Under the pieces are notes generated by a model that saw nothing but the letters and a program-made list of their open reading frames with translations, had not been told where the DNA came from and searched no databases. A DNA stretch of 64,000 nucleotides from the NCBI GenBank assembly GCA_029379385.1, contig CM055614.1, positions 18,209,994 to 18,273,993 on the forward strand, written 5' to 3'. This DNA comes from Quillaja saponaria (Eukaryota > Streptophyta > Magnoliopsida > Fabales > Quillajaceae). The position numbers and the translations under genes are program-made. Below are positions 44,318 through 55,546 of this stretch, piece after piece. The first letter of the stretch is position 1; every line of letters starts with the position of its first letter.

Positions 44318-45600
44318 ATGGTGAGTAACCTAGTTCACGAGATGTTCTTAAAAGAACATCTAAGTCTTGAAGCTTCAATAATTTCACCCTCTACAAGAGA
44401 ATTTAATGATTTTAAGGATTGTATAAAATTATTAGATGCATCACCACATATGCTGAAACCAAATCCAAGATTTGACAATCTGGATTTACCACCATCCACT
44501 TCATCTCGATCAAGGCCATCAATTGAAGAACCTCCTACCTTAGAGCTGAAACTATTACCTAATCATATAAGGTATGCTTTTCTTTATCCTTTATCTACTT
44601 TGCCTATTATTATTTATGTTTCTTTTACTAACATGCAGGAAGACAAACTCCTTCATGTACTAAGAGAAGACAAAAGTGCATTGGGATGGACAATTGCTGA
44701 CATTAAAGGAATAAGCCCTTCCATTTGCATGCACAAGATCCTCATGGAAGATAACCATAAACCAACAATTAAGCATCAAAGGAGGCTTAATCCTATAACA
44801 AAAGAGGTGGTGAAAAAGGAAATAATTAAGTGGTTAGATGTTGAAATTATCTATCCAATCTCGAATAGTCATTGGGTAAGTCCTATCCAATGTGTATCAA
44901 ATAAAAGAGGGATGATAGTTGTTGCAAATGTAAACAATGAACTCATTCCTTCAAGAACTGTTATTGGTTAGAGGGTATGCATGGACTACCAAAACCTGAA
45001 CAAAGTTACAAGGAATTACCACTTTCCCTTTCCATTCATTGACCAAATGCTAGACCGGCTGGCAGGTAAGAGATACTATTGCCTTTTAGATGGTTATTCA
45101 AGGTATAATCAAATTGTTATTGCCCCGGAAGACCAAGAAAAAACTACATTTACTTGCCCTTATAGCACCTTTGCTTTTAGAAGGATGTCATTCGGTTTAT
45201 GCAATACCCCGGTCACATTTCAAAGGTGCATGATGGCAATTTTCACAGATAACAAGGGCTTGAAGTTTTTCTAGATGATTTTTTTGTTTTAGGTGATTCA
45301 TATGATGAATGTCTCCATAATTTAACTTTAGTCCTTAAAAGATGTGAAGAAACCAACTTGGTCTTAAATTAAGAAAAGTGTCATTTCATGGTACAAGATG
45401 ATATAGTTCTAGGTCATAAGGTATCTAACAAGGGAATTGAGGTAGATCAAGCTAAGAATGAAACCATAGAAAAATTATCTCCCCTAGTTCAATAAAAGGA
45501 ATAAGAAGCTTTCAAGGCCATGTCGTCTTCTATAGTAGATTCATAAAAGACTTTTCAAAAATTTCCTAAACCTTTTTATAATCTCCTAGAAAAATACATC
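44318..45600 (+). pseudogene. Reverse transcriptase of E4
   Basis: The open piece 44318-44971 (217 codons, the longest in the window) holds the Athila linker P-P-T-L-E-L-K-L-L-P-N-H-I-R-Y-A-F, A-L-G-W-T-I-A-D-I-K-G-I-S-P, and H-W-V-S-P-I-Q-C-V. After one stop, 44981-45274 has V-C-M-D-Y-Q-N-L-N-K, F-I-D-Q-M-L-D-R-L-A-G, L-L-D-G-Y-S-R-Y-N-Q-I (first catalytic Asp) and F-G-L-C-N-T-P. A frame change near 45262 puts F-L-D-D (both catalytic Asp) in the next frame. The thumb region follows to about 45590. Confidence 0.83.
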
Positions 45601-46080
45601 CCATTCATATTTGATGATGCATCTCTTACTGTGTTTTTGGAGTTGAAAAATAGATTAATAAAAGCCTCAGTTATGGTAACCCCAAATTGGAACCTACCCT
45701 TTAAATTGATATGTGATGCTAGTGACTATACGGCAAGGGTAGTGTTAGGACAAAGAAAAGAAAAGATTTTTCACTTTATATACTATGCTAGCAAAATGTT
45801 AAGTTATGCTCAATTGAACTATACCACAATTGAAAAAGAACTTTTAGCAGTAGTGTTTGCTTTTGACAAATTTCAATCTTATATAATTAGAATTTTCTGT
45901 CATTATTTTTACTGACCACTCTGCTATTAAGTATTAGATTGACAAGAAATATGTAAAGCCTAGGTTGATAAGGTAGATCCTATTACTACAGGAATTTGAC
46001 TTAGAGATAAGAGACCGAAATGGCTCTGAAAATCAAGTTGCTGATCACTTATCAAGGCTAGAAGGAGATCATCAAGTGGC
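45601..46080 (+). pseudogene. RNase H of E4
   Basis: The open piece 45631-45915 has L-I-C-D-A-S-D-Y-T-A (first catalytic Asp), [18 protein letters not shown] (catalytic Glu region). After a frame change, T-D-H-S-A-I-K-Y lies near 45915-45940. The end reads N-Q-V-A-D-H-L-S-R-L-E near 46035-46065, with the Asp that E3 has lost. Stops between these blocks. Confidence 0.78.
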
Positions 46081-46199
46081 TAAACCCACTCATATAAATG
46101 AAACCTTTCAGGATGAACAATTCTTCCAAGTTGTTAGTAAACCATTGCCCTAGTATGCTGACTTTGTCAACTATATAGTTAGCAAGGTCTTTCCTTCTA

Positions 46200-47400
46200 A
46201 CCTAACTTCTCTATAAAAGAAAATGATTTTACATGATATAAAATTCTTTGTTTAGGATGACCCCTTCTTGTTTAAGTATTGTGCTAATCAAATATTAAGA
46301 AGGTGTGTTCTAGATAAAGAGATGAAGAGTATACTTTACTACAGCTATGCTTAGGAGTATGAAGCTCACTTTGGAAAGAGTCGAACTGCTACAAAAGTGC
46401 TTCAATTAGGTTTTTATTGGCCTTTTTCTATTTAAGGATACTAATGAATTTGTTTCCAAATGTGACAGGTGCTAAAGGATGGGCAACATATCCAAGAAGA
46501 ATGAGATGCCACTCAACAACAAACTTGAAGTGGAATTGTTTGATGTATGGGAGATGGACTTCATGGGTCCATTCATCTCCTTATATACAAATTAATACAT
46601 TATTGTTGCTGTGAATTATGTCTCTAAATGGGTTGAAGTAATTGTTATGCCAACCAATGACTCTAAAGTCATGACCAACTTCTTAAAAAAGAACATCTTT
46701 ATATGCTTTGGTACACCCTGAGCAATCATCAGTGATTGAGGGTCTTACTTTTGCAACAAAGAAGTAGAAGCTCACCTTACTAAATATAGGGTGACTCACA
46801 AGGTTGCATTAGCTTATCATCCACAAACAAGTAGAGAGGCTGAGACCTCAAATGTAGAGATTAAGAGGATTCTAAAGAAGACTATATGTCCATCATGAAA
46901 AAACTGGTCCAAGAGATTGGACGATGCATTATGGGCATAACGAACAGCATACAAGACCTCTTTAGACATGTCTCCCTTTCGGCTAGTTTATGGCAAGGCT
47001 TGCCATTAACCAATTGAGCTAGACCAAAATTCCTATTGGGCAACAAAAAAGCTAAATTTTGACTTATCAAGCTACTAGTAAAATGAGACTTCTCCAATTG
47101 AATTAGATGGATGAGTTTAGACTCAATGCTTATAAGAATGCTAAACTCTATAAGGAGAAGACCAATAGGCTACATTATCAATAGATTGTTGAGCACCGCT
47201 TTGAGCCAGGGTCAACGAGTCCTACTCTATAATTTATGATTGAAGCTTTTTCAGGGCAAACTCAAGTCAAGATGGTCTAGATCAGTTCACCATTACCAAA
47301 GTTTTTCCTTACAATGCTGGGGAGTTAATAGCCACTAATCCCTATTAAACATTTAAAGTGAATGGCCAATGATTGATACACTATTGGGGATGAAAGATTG
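46200..47400 (+). pseudogene. Integrase of E4
   Basis: Zinc-binding region: D-D-P-F-L-F-K-Y-C-A-N-Q-I-L-R-R-C near 46255-46310, with a stop before the His pair. Core: W-E-M-D-F-M-G-P-F near 46550, first Asp kept. S-D then stop then G-S-Y-F-C-N near 46735, second Asp kept. S-R-E-A-E-T-S-N near 46835, catalytic Glu kept. So all three acidic residues survive though the frame does not. The end of pol shows GGAGGCAACCCAAG at about 47488. Confidence 0.75.
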
Positions 47401-48690
47401 ATAGTGATTATACCTCCGTTAAACTTGGTGAAGCTACTTGAGTAACACTAAATCAAGCTGAGGACTTAAAACTAAGCTATTCTTAGGAGGCAACCCAAGT
47501 TTCTATAACTTTCTTCTTTATTTTGTTTTTAGTTAGTTTAGTAATGTTTTAATTTGTACTCTACACTCAACCTTCATGTCATCTTTTCTAAGGTAACAAA
47601 GACTAAGCCCCTTAGCAAAAGCATTGACACTATAACAATGTCTAACATCGTTGTGCTCGTAAACTGGAAATTACAAAAATCAGAGAGCACAATGCCGTGG
47701 CACACATAAATTCAAGCCCGACACCATGGGAAAGAAAGGCCAGGTAAGTTCTCAGATTTCTTTGAGCCTCAGATTCACAAATGCACACGCCGAAATGCCT
47801 AAATCCAACGAAAAATCACATTTTAAACTAGTGGACCCCATGTTACAGCGTCATCTCATAGCGCTACTTACCCATAAACAAAACCATTTTACATAGAATG
47901 CATTATGTCGCGGCACTCCTTTCCTTAAGCTGCGACACAGTTATTTCAGAAAAATCTAGGTTTGACACAAAGAGCATTGCGCTGCAACATCATGTTACTT
48001 AGGCCTCAACATCCACCCTATGTATTGTAAAATTTTCAAATTTTAGGGCATAGAGCCGTGATGCCTACTCCTTGATACCACAAAACTGTGTCTCGATCTC
48101 TGTTTTTAAAACAAAATTTTAGAACCATAACCACCCCAACTCATACCTTAAACACCCAATCTTATGAAATCAAAAGTTTTAGGCTACAAACTACCAACCC
48201 AACCCCATTCTAGTGCCCTCTAACACACTAACACAAAAAAACCATTCACCTACATCACAGTTTGCACTTTATTTGGAATTACTTTAACACAAGTAAGTGT
48301 TCTTCCCTTTCTCTTTACATTCTACAAATTTTCTTGTATGTAGATTGCTTTTCTTGTGTTATATGCTTAAATGCTTTATGAATTATGGGTAGATATGTTC
48401 TTTAAGGTGTTCTATGCATAATTTTTTATTTTGGGTTTTTTGTTACGTGAGTGCTACATTTTTCTATCTTGATAATAAGTTCTTGGGTAATGTTGATGAA
48501 TCTATATCATCTCACTATGACCCCAACCCCTATGATTATTGAATGCTCTTGATAAGTTGATAGTGAAATAGGTTTGGGGGGATGACACATGTTGATGAGT
48601 ATTGTATAGATAATATGATGTTGTTATAACATGCCTAAGAATTTCTCTAAATGTTATGTAGGTCTGAGACCTTTTTTGTTGATTAATGGG
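47401..48690 (+). other. Spacer and ORF3 leader of E4
   Basis: No gene. It contains the end-of-pol phrase near 47488, a GC-rich dyad array (separate entry), a pyrimidine-rich stretch followed by TATGTAG near 48340 that could be a splice acceptor, and a polypurine-like GGTTTGGGGGGATG near 48571 just upstream of ORF3. Confidence 0.5.
47685..48075 (+). repeat. GC-rich dyad array between pol and ORF3 of E4
   Basis: Degenerate dyads such as ATGCCGTGGCAC, GACACCATGGG, TGTCGCGGCACTCC and GAGCCGTGATGCC recur here. Same motif class and relative position as in E2 (9508-9865). Confidence 0.55.
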
Positions 48691-48692
48691 CT

Positions 48693-49826
48693 GTGGTTGA
48701 CATTATTACTGGGTATTTTGGGGTTCGAGATTGTTTTGAAGTTGTTTTTCAAGACAATGGGACTAAAGACAGGCTACTAAGCTTGCCCAATTGCCTAGAC
48801 CAAGCTTTGATAATAGCCAGTTCATCTCTGCTTCCTGCAGAAAAGTGCTTTCATGACAGGCTTATCACAAATAAGGTTGTGGCACAGCAAGGTCTACACC
48901 TCAGCCCTGATTACTTCTCGAGGATGGCCAACCTTATTAATAACAGACATTGGGCTAACTTATGTGCACCACCCCAGCTGAAGTCATTGCAGTGGCTCAG
49001 GAATTTTATACTAACCTGGTGGAACACACTGATGGTAGAGTAATTGTGCAAGGAAAGATAGTATCATTCACAAGCACTGTAATCAATGCATATTATGGCA
49101 TTCCAAATATCCCCGAGATTGATAAGTACATGACCTATGCCAATGGGATAGTAGATTATGACCAAGTCATCAGTGCATTGCGCTATCAAGGCTCTATTTG
49201 GAAGCTAACCAATGGAAAGCCGGTTCACTTTCAAGGCTAGTCAGCTACTAGCCCCTGTAAGGGCATGGTATTACTTTGTGCTTGTCAATATCCTCCCTGG
49301 TGGACATGCCAGCGACGTGGCTAAGGAAATAGCTATTTTAGTGTATCCCATTATTCAAGGTATGCCCTATTAATGTTGGTAGGATTATTCATAGTGCCAT
49401 ATTACAAGCAGCTAACTCTGGACACTTAGGAATATGGTTTCCCTCACTTATCATGGAATTGTGCCATGAAGCTAGTGTACTTTGGGAGGGCAGAGAATCG
49501 TTGGTCCTGCCAAATGGTACCATTGATGACAAGCTTATGAACAAGTTTCAAATCCAAAATGCTGAAGTGGGTGAAGGTGACCAGTAGCTTCAGCTGAGCC
49601 TATTGGTACATAGAAGCTGACTTTGGCTTAGCACATCTCCAGATTAGAAATGTAGTATGCAGATCATTGGCAGCATAACCATGCTGTCAACCAGCAAAAT
49701 AACCAACTACTGAGGATGATGTTGTAGCAAAGGACAGGGTACCCTTCCACTTTCCCACCTTGTCTCGAGCCACTAGCCTCATTCTCACGTCCCGATGAGG
49801 ACATCGATATTGATTTTGATAACTAA
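48693..49826 (+). pseudogene. Athila ORF3 of E4 (PF20167-like)
   Basis: The first open piece (48693-49043) shifts frame around 48960, after which 48962-49240 reads V-A-Q-E-F-Y-T-N-L, then V-I-V-Q-G-K-I-V-S-F-T-S-T-V-I-N-A-Y-Y-G-I-P, the PF20167 signature (V-R-G-K with Arg changed to Gln). It continues in another frame with L-A-P-V-R-A-W-Y-Y-F and L-P-G-G-H-A-S-D-V, then I-I-Q-G and I-W-F-P-S-L-I-M-E-L-C. The C-terminus D-E-D-I-D-I-D-F-D-N ends with TAA at 49824-49826. This is the best-preserved ORF3 here. Unknown role. Confidence 0.72.
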
Positions 49827-51221
49827 GGGAAGTCTTCTTTATCTTTTTTTTTTTTTCTTTTGTTATTTTCGTTTTCTCTTTAAAACATTGGGATAATGTT
49901 TAGTGTAGGTTTAGGAGGGGTAACATAATTTGTAATAATTCTCTATTCTAATGCTTGGTTAACCTCAGTTATGTGTCATTGACTAATTAGGTTATATTAT
50001 GTTTCCTTTCCCAATTGTGTTTAAAAAATATTACAAGTTAAGTTGTTAATGATGCTCTAATATTTCCTTATTCTCATGATAGTATTATTTAGGCATTGAT
50101 GTTAATTTTGGTAACATGCGAATATAATTTTTTGAATTTGCTATAATTAGGACATATACTTCATATATACATTACACAAAGCTATTGTCGCCTAAGGTTG
50201 ATGTTTTTAATGATTTTTTCTTTATAAAACCTAGACTTTTTTTGACTTCTTTAATGAGTAAAAACTCCTCTTGAGGTAAAATCCTAGGTGAAGCTTAGTT
50301 GAGAATATGATCTAGGCAATTTTTGGGATAAATAGAGCCTTTGTATATCCACCAATGATTCTATATTTCTTTAGTTATTCATTTTTGAGCCTAATGCCTA
50401 TAATTTTTCTTTCTTTCTAACATATGCATATGTTAACCAATCCTTTGTTTGAAAGACCCATTTGCACCCTATTACTTTAAGCACATTCAATATGTAGTTT
50501 CATTGAGTTCAAAAGAAAAAGGGAGTGCATTACAAGGAAGAAAAGAAAAAAAAAAAGGATATTATGTGATCATCCCCACTTAATAAAAAATTAAGTTGGG
50601 GGAATATGTAAAAAATCCTTGATGCTTCCTACAAACCAAAGGTTTGGTAAAAATAATAAAAGAATGAAAAATAAGAAAAATAAATGAAGGATATTCATGC
50701 CACACAAAGAAGAAATATATTAGGTAATACAACTCATGAGATAAAAGAGTTGAAGCCCGAGTATGTGGGAAATAACGTCTAAAAAAGAAAATGTGGAAAA
50801 AGAAGGATGAACTCATGCAATGAAATTGTGCTTAGGGTATTTGAGCCAAAATTTTCATTTCATCAAACCTTTACCCTAGCTTGATATTACAAGCTAAATA
50901 GAAAACCTATTAATTTTTGACTAAGTATTAGCCTACATTAGTGGAGAGAGGAAGGAAAGATGATGTTAAGAAGTTAGGATTAGTCTTTGAGTTATACTGA
51001 GAATATTTTTGAAGCCATCTAACTCTAGTGACAATGTCTTGCACACACACATGAGGATTGCCTAAATATGATAAATTTGGAAATTACACTTGTGTGTTAT
51101 CTTAAGTCAAGTCTTTGTTATAAAGTTTGAGGATTTTTAGGAGAATAATTAGCTTATCATTGATAAATTAATTGTGATTTTTATTTTCTTTTTGTTTTTC
51201 CTAGGGACTAGCAAAATATTA
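49827..51221 (+). other. E4 3' UTR, no gene
   Basis: AT-rich, with an A-rich tract near 50535-50560 and polypurine-like tracts near 49912 and 50592. Similar to 111-1380 of E1. A minus-strand frame at 50580-50816 is low complexity. Confidence 0.6.
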
Positions 51222-51233
51222 GGTTTGGGGGTG
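51222..51233 (+). other. Polypurine tract of E4
   Basis: GGTTTGGGGGTG directly before TGATAACTCTAG. Intact form. Confidence 0.85.
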
Positions 51234-52709
51234 TGATAACTCTAGAATAGAATAGTTATTTCACTATGATTTTAATTCATATTTGATGCTAATCTGAATA
51301 TTTTGAGTTAGAATATTAGTTAGATATAGTGTTATAGTTGTTTTAGGTTGTTTTTGAGAGTTTTGTAGAGTTTTTATCTTAATTAGGAGTAGTTTTATCA
51401 ATTTTGGTATTTAATTTATTTTAGGTGTCTTTGTAGTGTCCTAATTCGAATTAGAGAATGAAAGCAAATCAACTAGCGCCACAGTGTCGGATAACATGAA
51501 GCCGCAGCATCCTAAAAGAAAGAATTTGATAAAAAAGATAGAGAGGACTCAGTCGCAGCGCAACTAAGATAAAGCTATGGCGTTAAAACAAAGAGGCGAA
51601 AAACTAAATTAGTCAGTATGTTGGAAGCTGCGACGCTTGAAGATTGAAGTCGTAGCATGATGAGAAGGAAGCCATAGCACCAAAGTAAGGACGACTTTCA
51701 TAAACTAAGCAAGGGATTCGCGTCGTAGCGCCTATGAATGTGAAGCCATGGTAGGGTATAAGATAAGTCCTATTGAGATTAAATAGAACTTGTAACGCCG
51801 CAGTTTAATATATGTTTGCACCGCAACGCTTGTACGAATTTTGAGTTCTTCTACTTTAATTAAAATATGAGGAAAAGGCTTATAAAGAGAGGAAGAAGAC
51901 TGAGATTGAGAGACATACCAGAGCTCATGATAGAGAGTGCTAAGGAGCTGAAGGAGACTCGAAGAGTGATAACTTCTAGTTTCTATTTACTTGTAATGGC
52001 TATGTCTTTATGTCTTTAGTTTTTATATTTTCTATAGTTAGTATGGAGTAGTCATATGGTAGGGGTAATGCTTGAACTCACATGTAGCTACGTGACTTTA
52101 TTTTATTTCAATACATGCTTTAGTTTTAGTATTTATATTGTCTTGTTCTATACTGCTTCTAATTGCTTGTTCACTAATTAGACTAATTAGGAATTTCAAA
52201 TTTGACTTAGAAGAGTCAGTTTTAGGATTAGTCCTTTAGTGATATAACTTATGTTTGGATTATTTATATGATTTGGATGATCTAATTTGCTTAAGAGATA
52301 AGGATATACTCTTTTACCATAAGTAACCAGAACATTAGGTATTAATGAATTTACTTTAGAATAATTCTCATAGGAATATAAGGAATTAGACTAAGGGGAA
52401 TGTACTAGTTTCTAGTTATAGGAGTATGCTAGTAATTGATTAAGAAATCTAGGTTAATATTAACTAATCATGAATTGATCTAAATTAAACTTATTAAGGT
52501 ATGGTGTGAGGGATATTGTGAACCTAGACTTAGTTTTAGTATTTTTAAATCCAATTTATCTCTAAATTTGCATTAGCTTGATTAGAGTTAAACTAAATCA
52601 TAATGGTAATTAGCATTAAAAAAAAATTATTCCTTGTGGGAACGATCTCTACTTTTAATTATATTACTTGAGGACGACACGTGCGCATGCATTTGTACAA
52701 TTCCTATCA
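51234..52709 (+). repeat. 3' LTR of E4 (about 1.48 kb)
   Basis: Starts TGATAACTCTAG after an intact polypurine tract and ends near TTCCTATCA. Contains the dyad array (51475-51845), a TATA box TATAAAGA at 51881-51888, and the GACGACACGTGCGCATGCAT signature near its end. Aligns with the E1 LTR. No 5' LTR partner in this window. Confidence 0.85.
51475..51845 (+). repeat. GC-rich dyad array in U3 of the E4 LTR
   Basis: AGCGCCACAGTGTCG, GAAGCCGCAGCATC, GTCGCAGCGC, GAAGCTGCGACGC, GCGTCGTAGCGCC and similar dyads end about 35 bases before the TATA box at 51881. CpG-containing versions survive here better than in other copies. Confidence 0.6.
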
Positions 52710-53169
52710 CTCTCCTTAACTTAGCTTCGTCTAGGATTTTGCCTCGAGGGAATCAAGAAAATTCTAGTGTTCTAAACCATACAAGAATATGCTAAGCATA
52801 AACTGTCTCAAAGTAAGAAACACAATCCAAGGAATAAGACCAAGTGCATAATATGTGGTGGAAATCACATCCTACAATGCTACACACTCAAGAATTGAAA
52901 TACAAGTATCGAAGATTACACAATAACCAAATTTTTATCATACGAGGGGAGAATCACATCATAATAGCATAATAGAATCTCAATTATTCAATAGTCTTAA
53001 AACAACTAAACAACCTAAGTACGAACAACATAAAGCACCTAAAACATAAAACACCTCCAAACTTAAACATGACATTACCCTCAATGGAATAAAACAACAA
53101 TACATGGTATAAAGCAAGAATAAGAAAACTTCCCTGACAAGTGAAACAAGGCGAGAATGCCTATTGAAG

Positions 53170-53950
53170 ACATGGAACTTCACTTCGTGGTCTTGAACTC
53201 TTATAGTAAGTTCTCATTTTTGCATATCTTTGAGAATTCTACCGGTTGCTAGGAATAGCCTCCCCAATATTATGGGAATTTTCTTGTCTCCCTCCATGTC
53301 AAGGATGAGGAAGTCAGCTGAAAATATAAGCTTATCCACTTTGACTAGAACATCTTCAATTATGCCCCTTGGATAAGTTTAAGATCGATCTGCAACATTG
53401 CAAGGTCACCTTGGTAGGTTTAATTTTCCCTTTTTTAAGACCAAGCATTTGAAATATGGAAAAAGAGCATCAAGTTAATGCTTGCTTCGAAATCACATAA
53501 AGTTTTTCACAAAATGTATTGCCAATAGAAATTGGCATATTGAAACTACCCAGATCTTTAAGCTTTGGTGGTAGTTTCTTTTGGATGATGGCACTACATT
53601 CTTCAGTCAAGGCAACCATTTCATTATCCTCAATTATCCTCTTCTTGGACATGATGTCCTTCATGAACTTGACATAAGTAGGCATTTGTTCAAGAGCTTT
53701 AGTGAATGGAATGTTGATGTGAAGCTTCTTAAGTACCTCTAGAAATTTCTTAAACTATATGTCAAGTTCTAGCTTTTAGAAGCTCTAAAGAAAAAATAAA
53801 GGTGGATGTGAATGAATCTTCACTTTTGGAGCTTAGTCCTCTTTCTTTTCATTCACAATTTCCTCCTCAACTTGCTTGGAATGATTTTCAACTTGCTTGG
53901 AAGGTACTTCTAGCTCTTTACCACTTCTTAATGTTGGATCTCCAAAGTTG
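53170..53950 (-). pseudogene. Protease and gag linker, copy I of E5
   Basis: The open piece 53685-53470 has M-P-T-Y-V-K-F-M-K-D-I-M-S-K-K, L-T-E-E-C-S-A-I-I-Q-K-K-L and L-G-S-F-N-M-P-I, the pre-protease linker and N-terminal side. The active-site region near 53490 is frame-shifted and the DLG cannot be read cleanly. Downstream, 53400-53200 matches the flap and end of the protease. Directly joined to 3' UTR sequence at about 53170, so pol is deleted. Closely similar to copy II. Confidence 0.68.
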
Positions 53951-54929
53951 GATCTCCCCCTCTTGGTTTTTACATACTCTTTTCTTTTCACCACTTTATA
54001 TAACTTTTTACTTTGCTTGGCCTTTTCTTTTTGCCTTTTTCAACTCTTGTCACATCCCCAAACTTATTTCTTTTTATTATGAATATAGGGGTGATCAAGA
54101 GGCACACGTATGTACTTTTTTTTAATTTTATAACTCTAACCTTTCCTTCTTTTCTTAGCATAGCTCAAGATATTCTTAGAATGATCAACATGCTTAAGAG
54201 TAAGGGTTCAAAACTGGAATTTTAAAAGAATGGACAGGCAAAAATTTTATTGGTGTCAAAGAAAAGGAATATAGGCTTAATGGGGTAAGCTAGAGATATA
54301 ATAGACAACATGGTAAGCTTAAAAAGGCTCAAATGATCCAAAGATGGCCTAAATTATGTCCCCAACTTAGTCTTGTCTAGGATTTCGCCAGAGAATCAAA
54401 CAAATTATAAGGTTCTTGACTAAATATGAACTTCCTAAACAAAAACGATCTCTAAGTAAGTAAAACAATCACAAGCAAAAGAACAGGTTCATAATATGTG
54501 TTAGAAATTACATCTTATAATGATATTAACTTAAGAATTTAACATGAATGTCAAAGATCACATGAAAACTAAAATATTATTGTAGGATGAAGGGATTTCA
54601 TTATAAAAGCATAATACATCTTGGCTAACTAACAACCTAAAAAACATAAGCACACCAATAAAACCCACCCCCAAACTTAAGAAAAACATTTTCCCCAATG
54701 TGTAAAATAATAGAAGGATAAGGATAGAAAGACTCCCTGGCATTGAAGCATGGTGGAAAGCTCACTAATCCTTGCCCTTGTCAAAAGCGTCTAAGTTCGT
54801 AAGAGGTAAAAAATGATATACTTAAAAAATAAACAACACTTAATAAGAACTAAAACAAAAATAATTAGAAAAATAAAAAATAAAAAGTTTGAAAACTTGG
54901 ATTGTCTCTCTAGAAGCGCTTTATTTATA

Positions 54930-55546
54930 GTCATCAACTTGACTATGGCATCCTTAACCCTTGTCCTCCAAAGCAATAGAGCCCTTATCTCTCAAAAAGA
55001 GCTTGAACCTCTTTCTATTCCTCTTGTATTTCCTCCTAAAGCTGGCCTTGGCTAACTCATTCAAGTCCATTAGGCTTGTCCATTGCTAGCTTTAACCTCC
55101 CAGGTTTTCTATCCCACTGCTTGATGAACTCCTTCTAAATTGAGCTTTTTGTCCTCAATGGTGGTTTCTTGGCAACTAAAGGGCGCTTTAGTATCAAGGA
55201 TTTATCAAGAGGACTACTAAACTCTTGATTTCCTTCTTTTGTGCTTTCATGCACCACCTCAATTGCATAGCACTCCTTGGATTTGGAAGGGAGCTTCATA
55301 GCCTTGAAGACACGGAACTTCATTTCTTGGTCTAGAACTCACATAGTAAGTTCTCTTTTTTGTACATCTAAGAGAATTCTACTAGTTTCTAGGCATGATC
55401 TCCCCTATATTATGGGAATTTTCTTATCTTCCTAAGGATGAGGAAGATGACTAGAAATGTTAACTTATCCACCTTGACTATAACATCTTCAATTATGCCC
55501 CTTGGATAAGTTTGAGACTGATCTGCCAGTTGCAAGGTCACCTTGT
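54930..55546 (-). pseudogene. Protease end and pol linker, copy II of E5, interrupted by E6
   Basis: The open piece 55323-55135 reads M-K-F-R-V-F-K-A-M-K-L-P-S-K, then E-C-Y-A-I-E-V-V-H-E, the acidic linker between protease and RT in Athila pol. 55546-55330 is the protease C-terminal half. The other half lies at 60787-61049 beyond E6. Below 55060 the sequence jumps to the end-of-pol phrase (GCGCTTTATTTATAGTCA near 54917), so RT through integrase is absent. Confidence 0.65.
55542..55546. repeat. Target site duplication of E6, left copy (CTTGT)
   Basis: CTTGT here and CTTGG at 60787-60791 flank E6; four of five bases agree. The uninterrupted homologue at 53409-53413 (CACCTTGGTAGG) shows that CTTGG was the original site. 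Confidence 0.8.

Larger units (their letters stand above)
43165..52709 (+). mobile_element. E4: 5'-truncated Athila-like element, plus strand
   Basis: Gag C-terminus, protease, RT, RNase H, integrase, spacer with dyad array, ORF3, 3' UTR, polypurine tract and 3' LTR, all on plus. The 5' LTR, primer site and most of gag are missing. The catalytic motifs are better kept than in E2 and E3 (RT F-L-D-D, integrase Asp/Asp/Glu positions), but many stops and frameshifts remain. At its 3' side it abuts a minus-strand element 3' UTR (52710 onward), so it may have inserted into E5. Confidence 0.88.
52710..55546 (-). mobile_element. E5: mosaic of minus-strand Athila-like pieces
   Basis: From left to right: a 3' UTR piece (52710-53170, like 27740-28200 of E3, no gene), a protease/gag-linker piece (53170-53950), a 3' region of the E6 family (about 53965-54920, no gene, inverted relative of 57940-58920), and a second pol-linker/protease piece (54930-55546) that is split by E6 and resumes at 60787-61329. 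The RT, RNase H, integrase and ORF3 expected between protease and 3' UTR are missing, so these are deletion derivatives or rearranged copies. Confidence 0.65.

Noticed and set aside
53802..54225. Three overlapping plus-strand frames with hydrophobic, membrane-like stretches
   Set aside because: They run antisense to gag linker and E6-family 3' UTR; the Phe/Leu richness comes from T-rich UTR sequence, not from a membrane protein.
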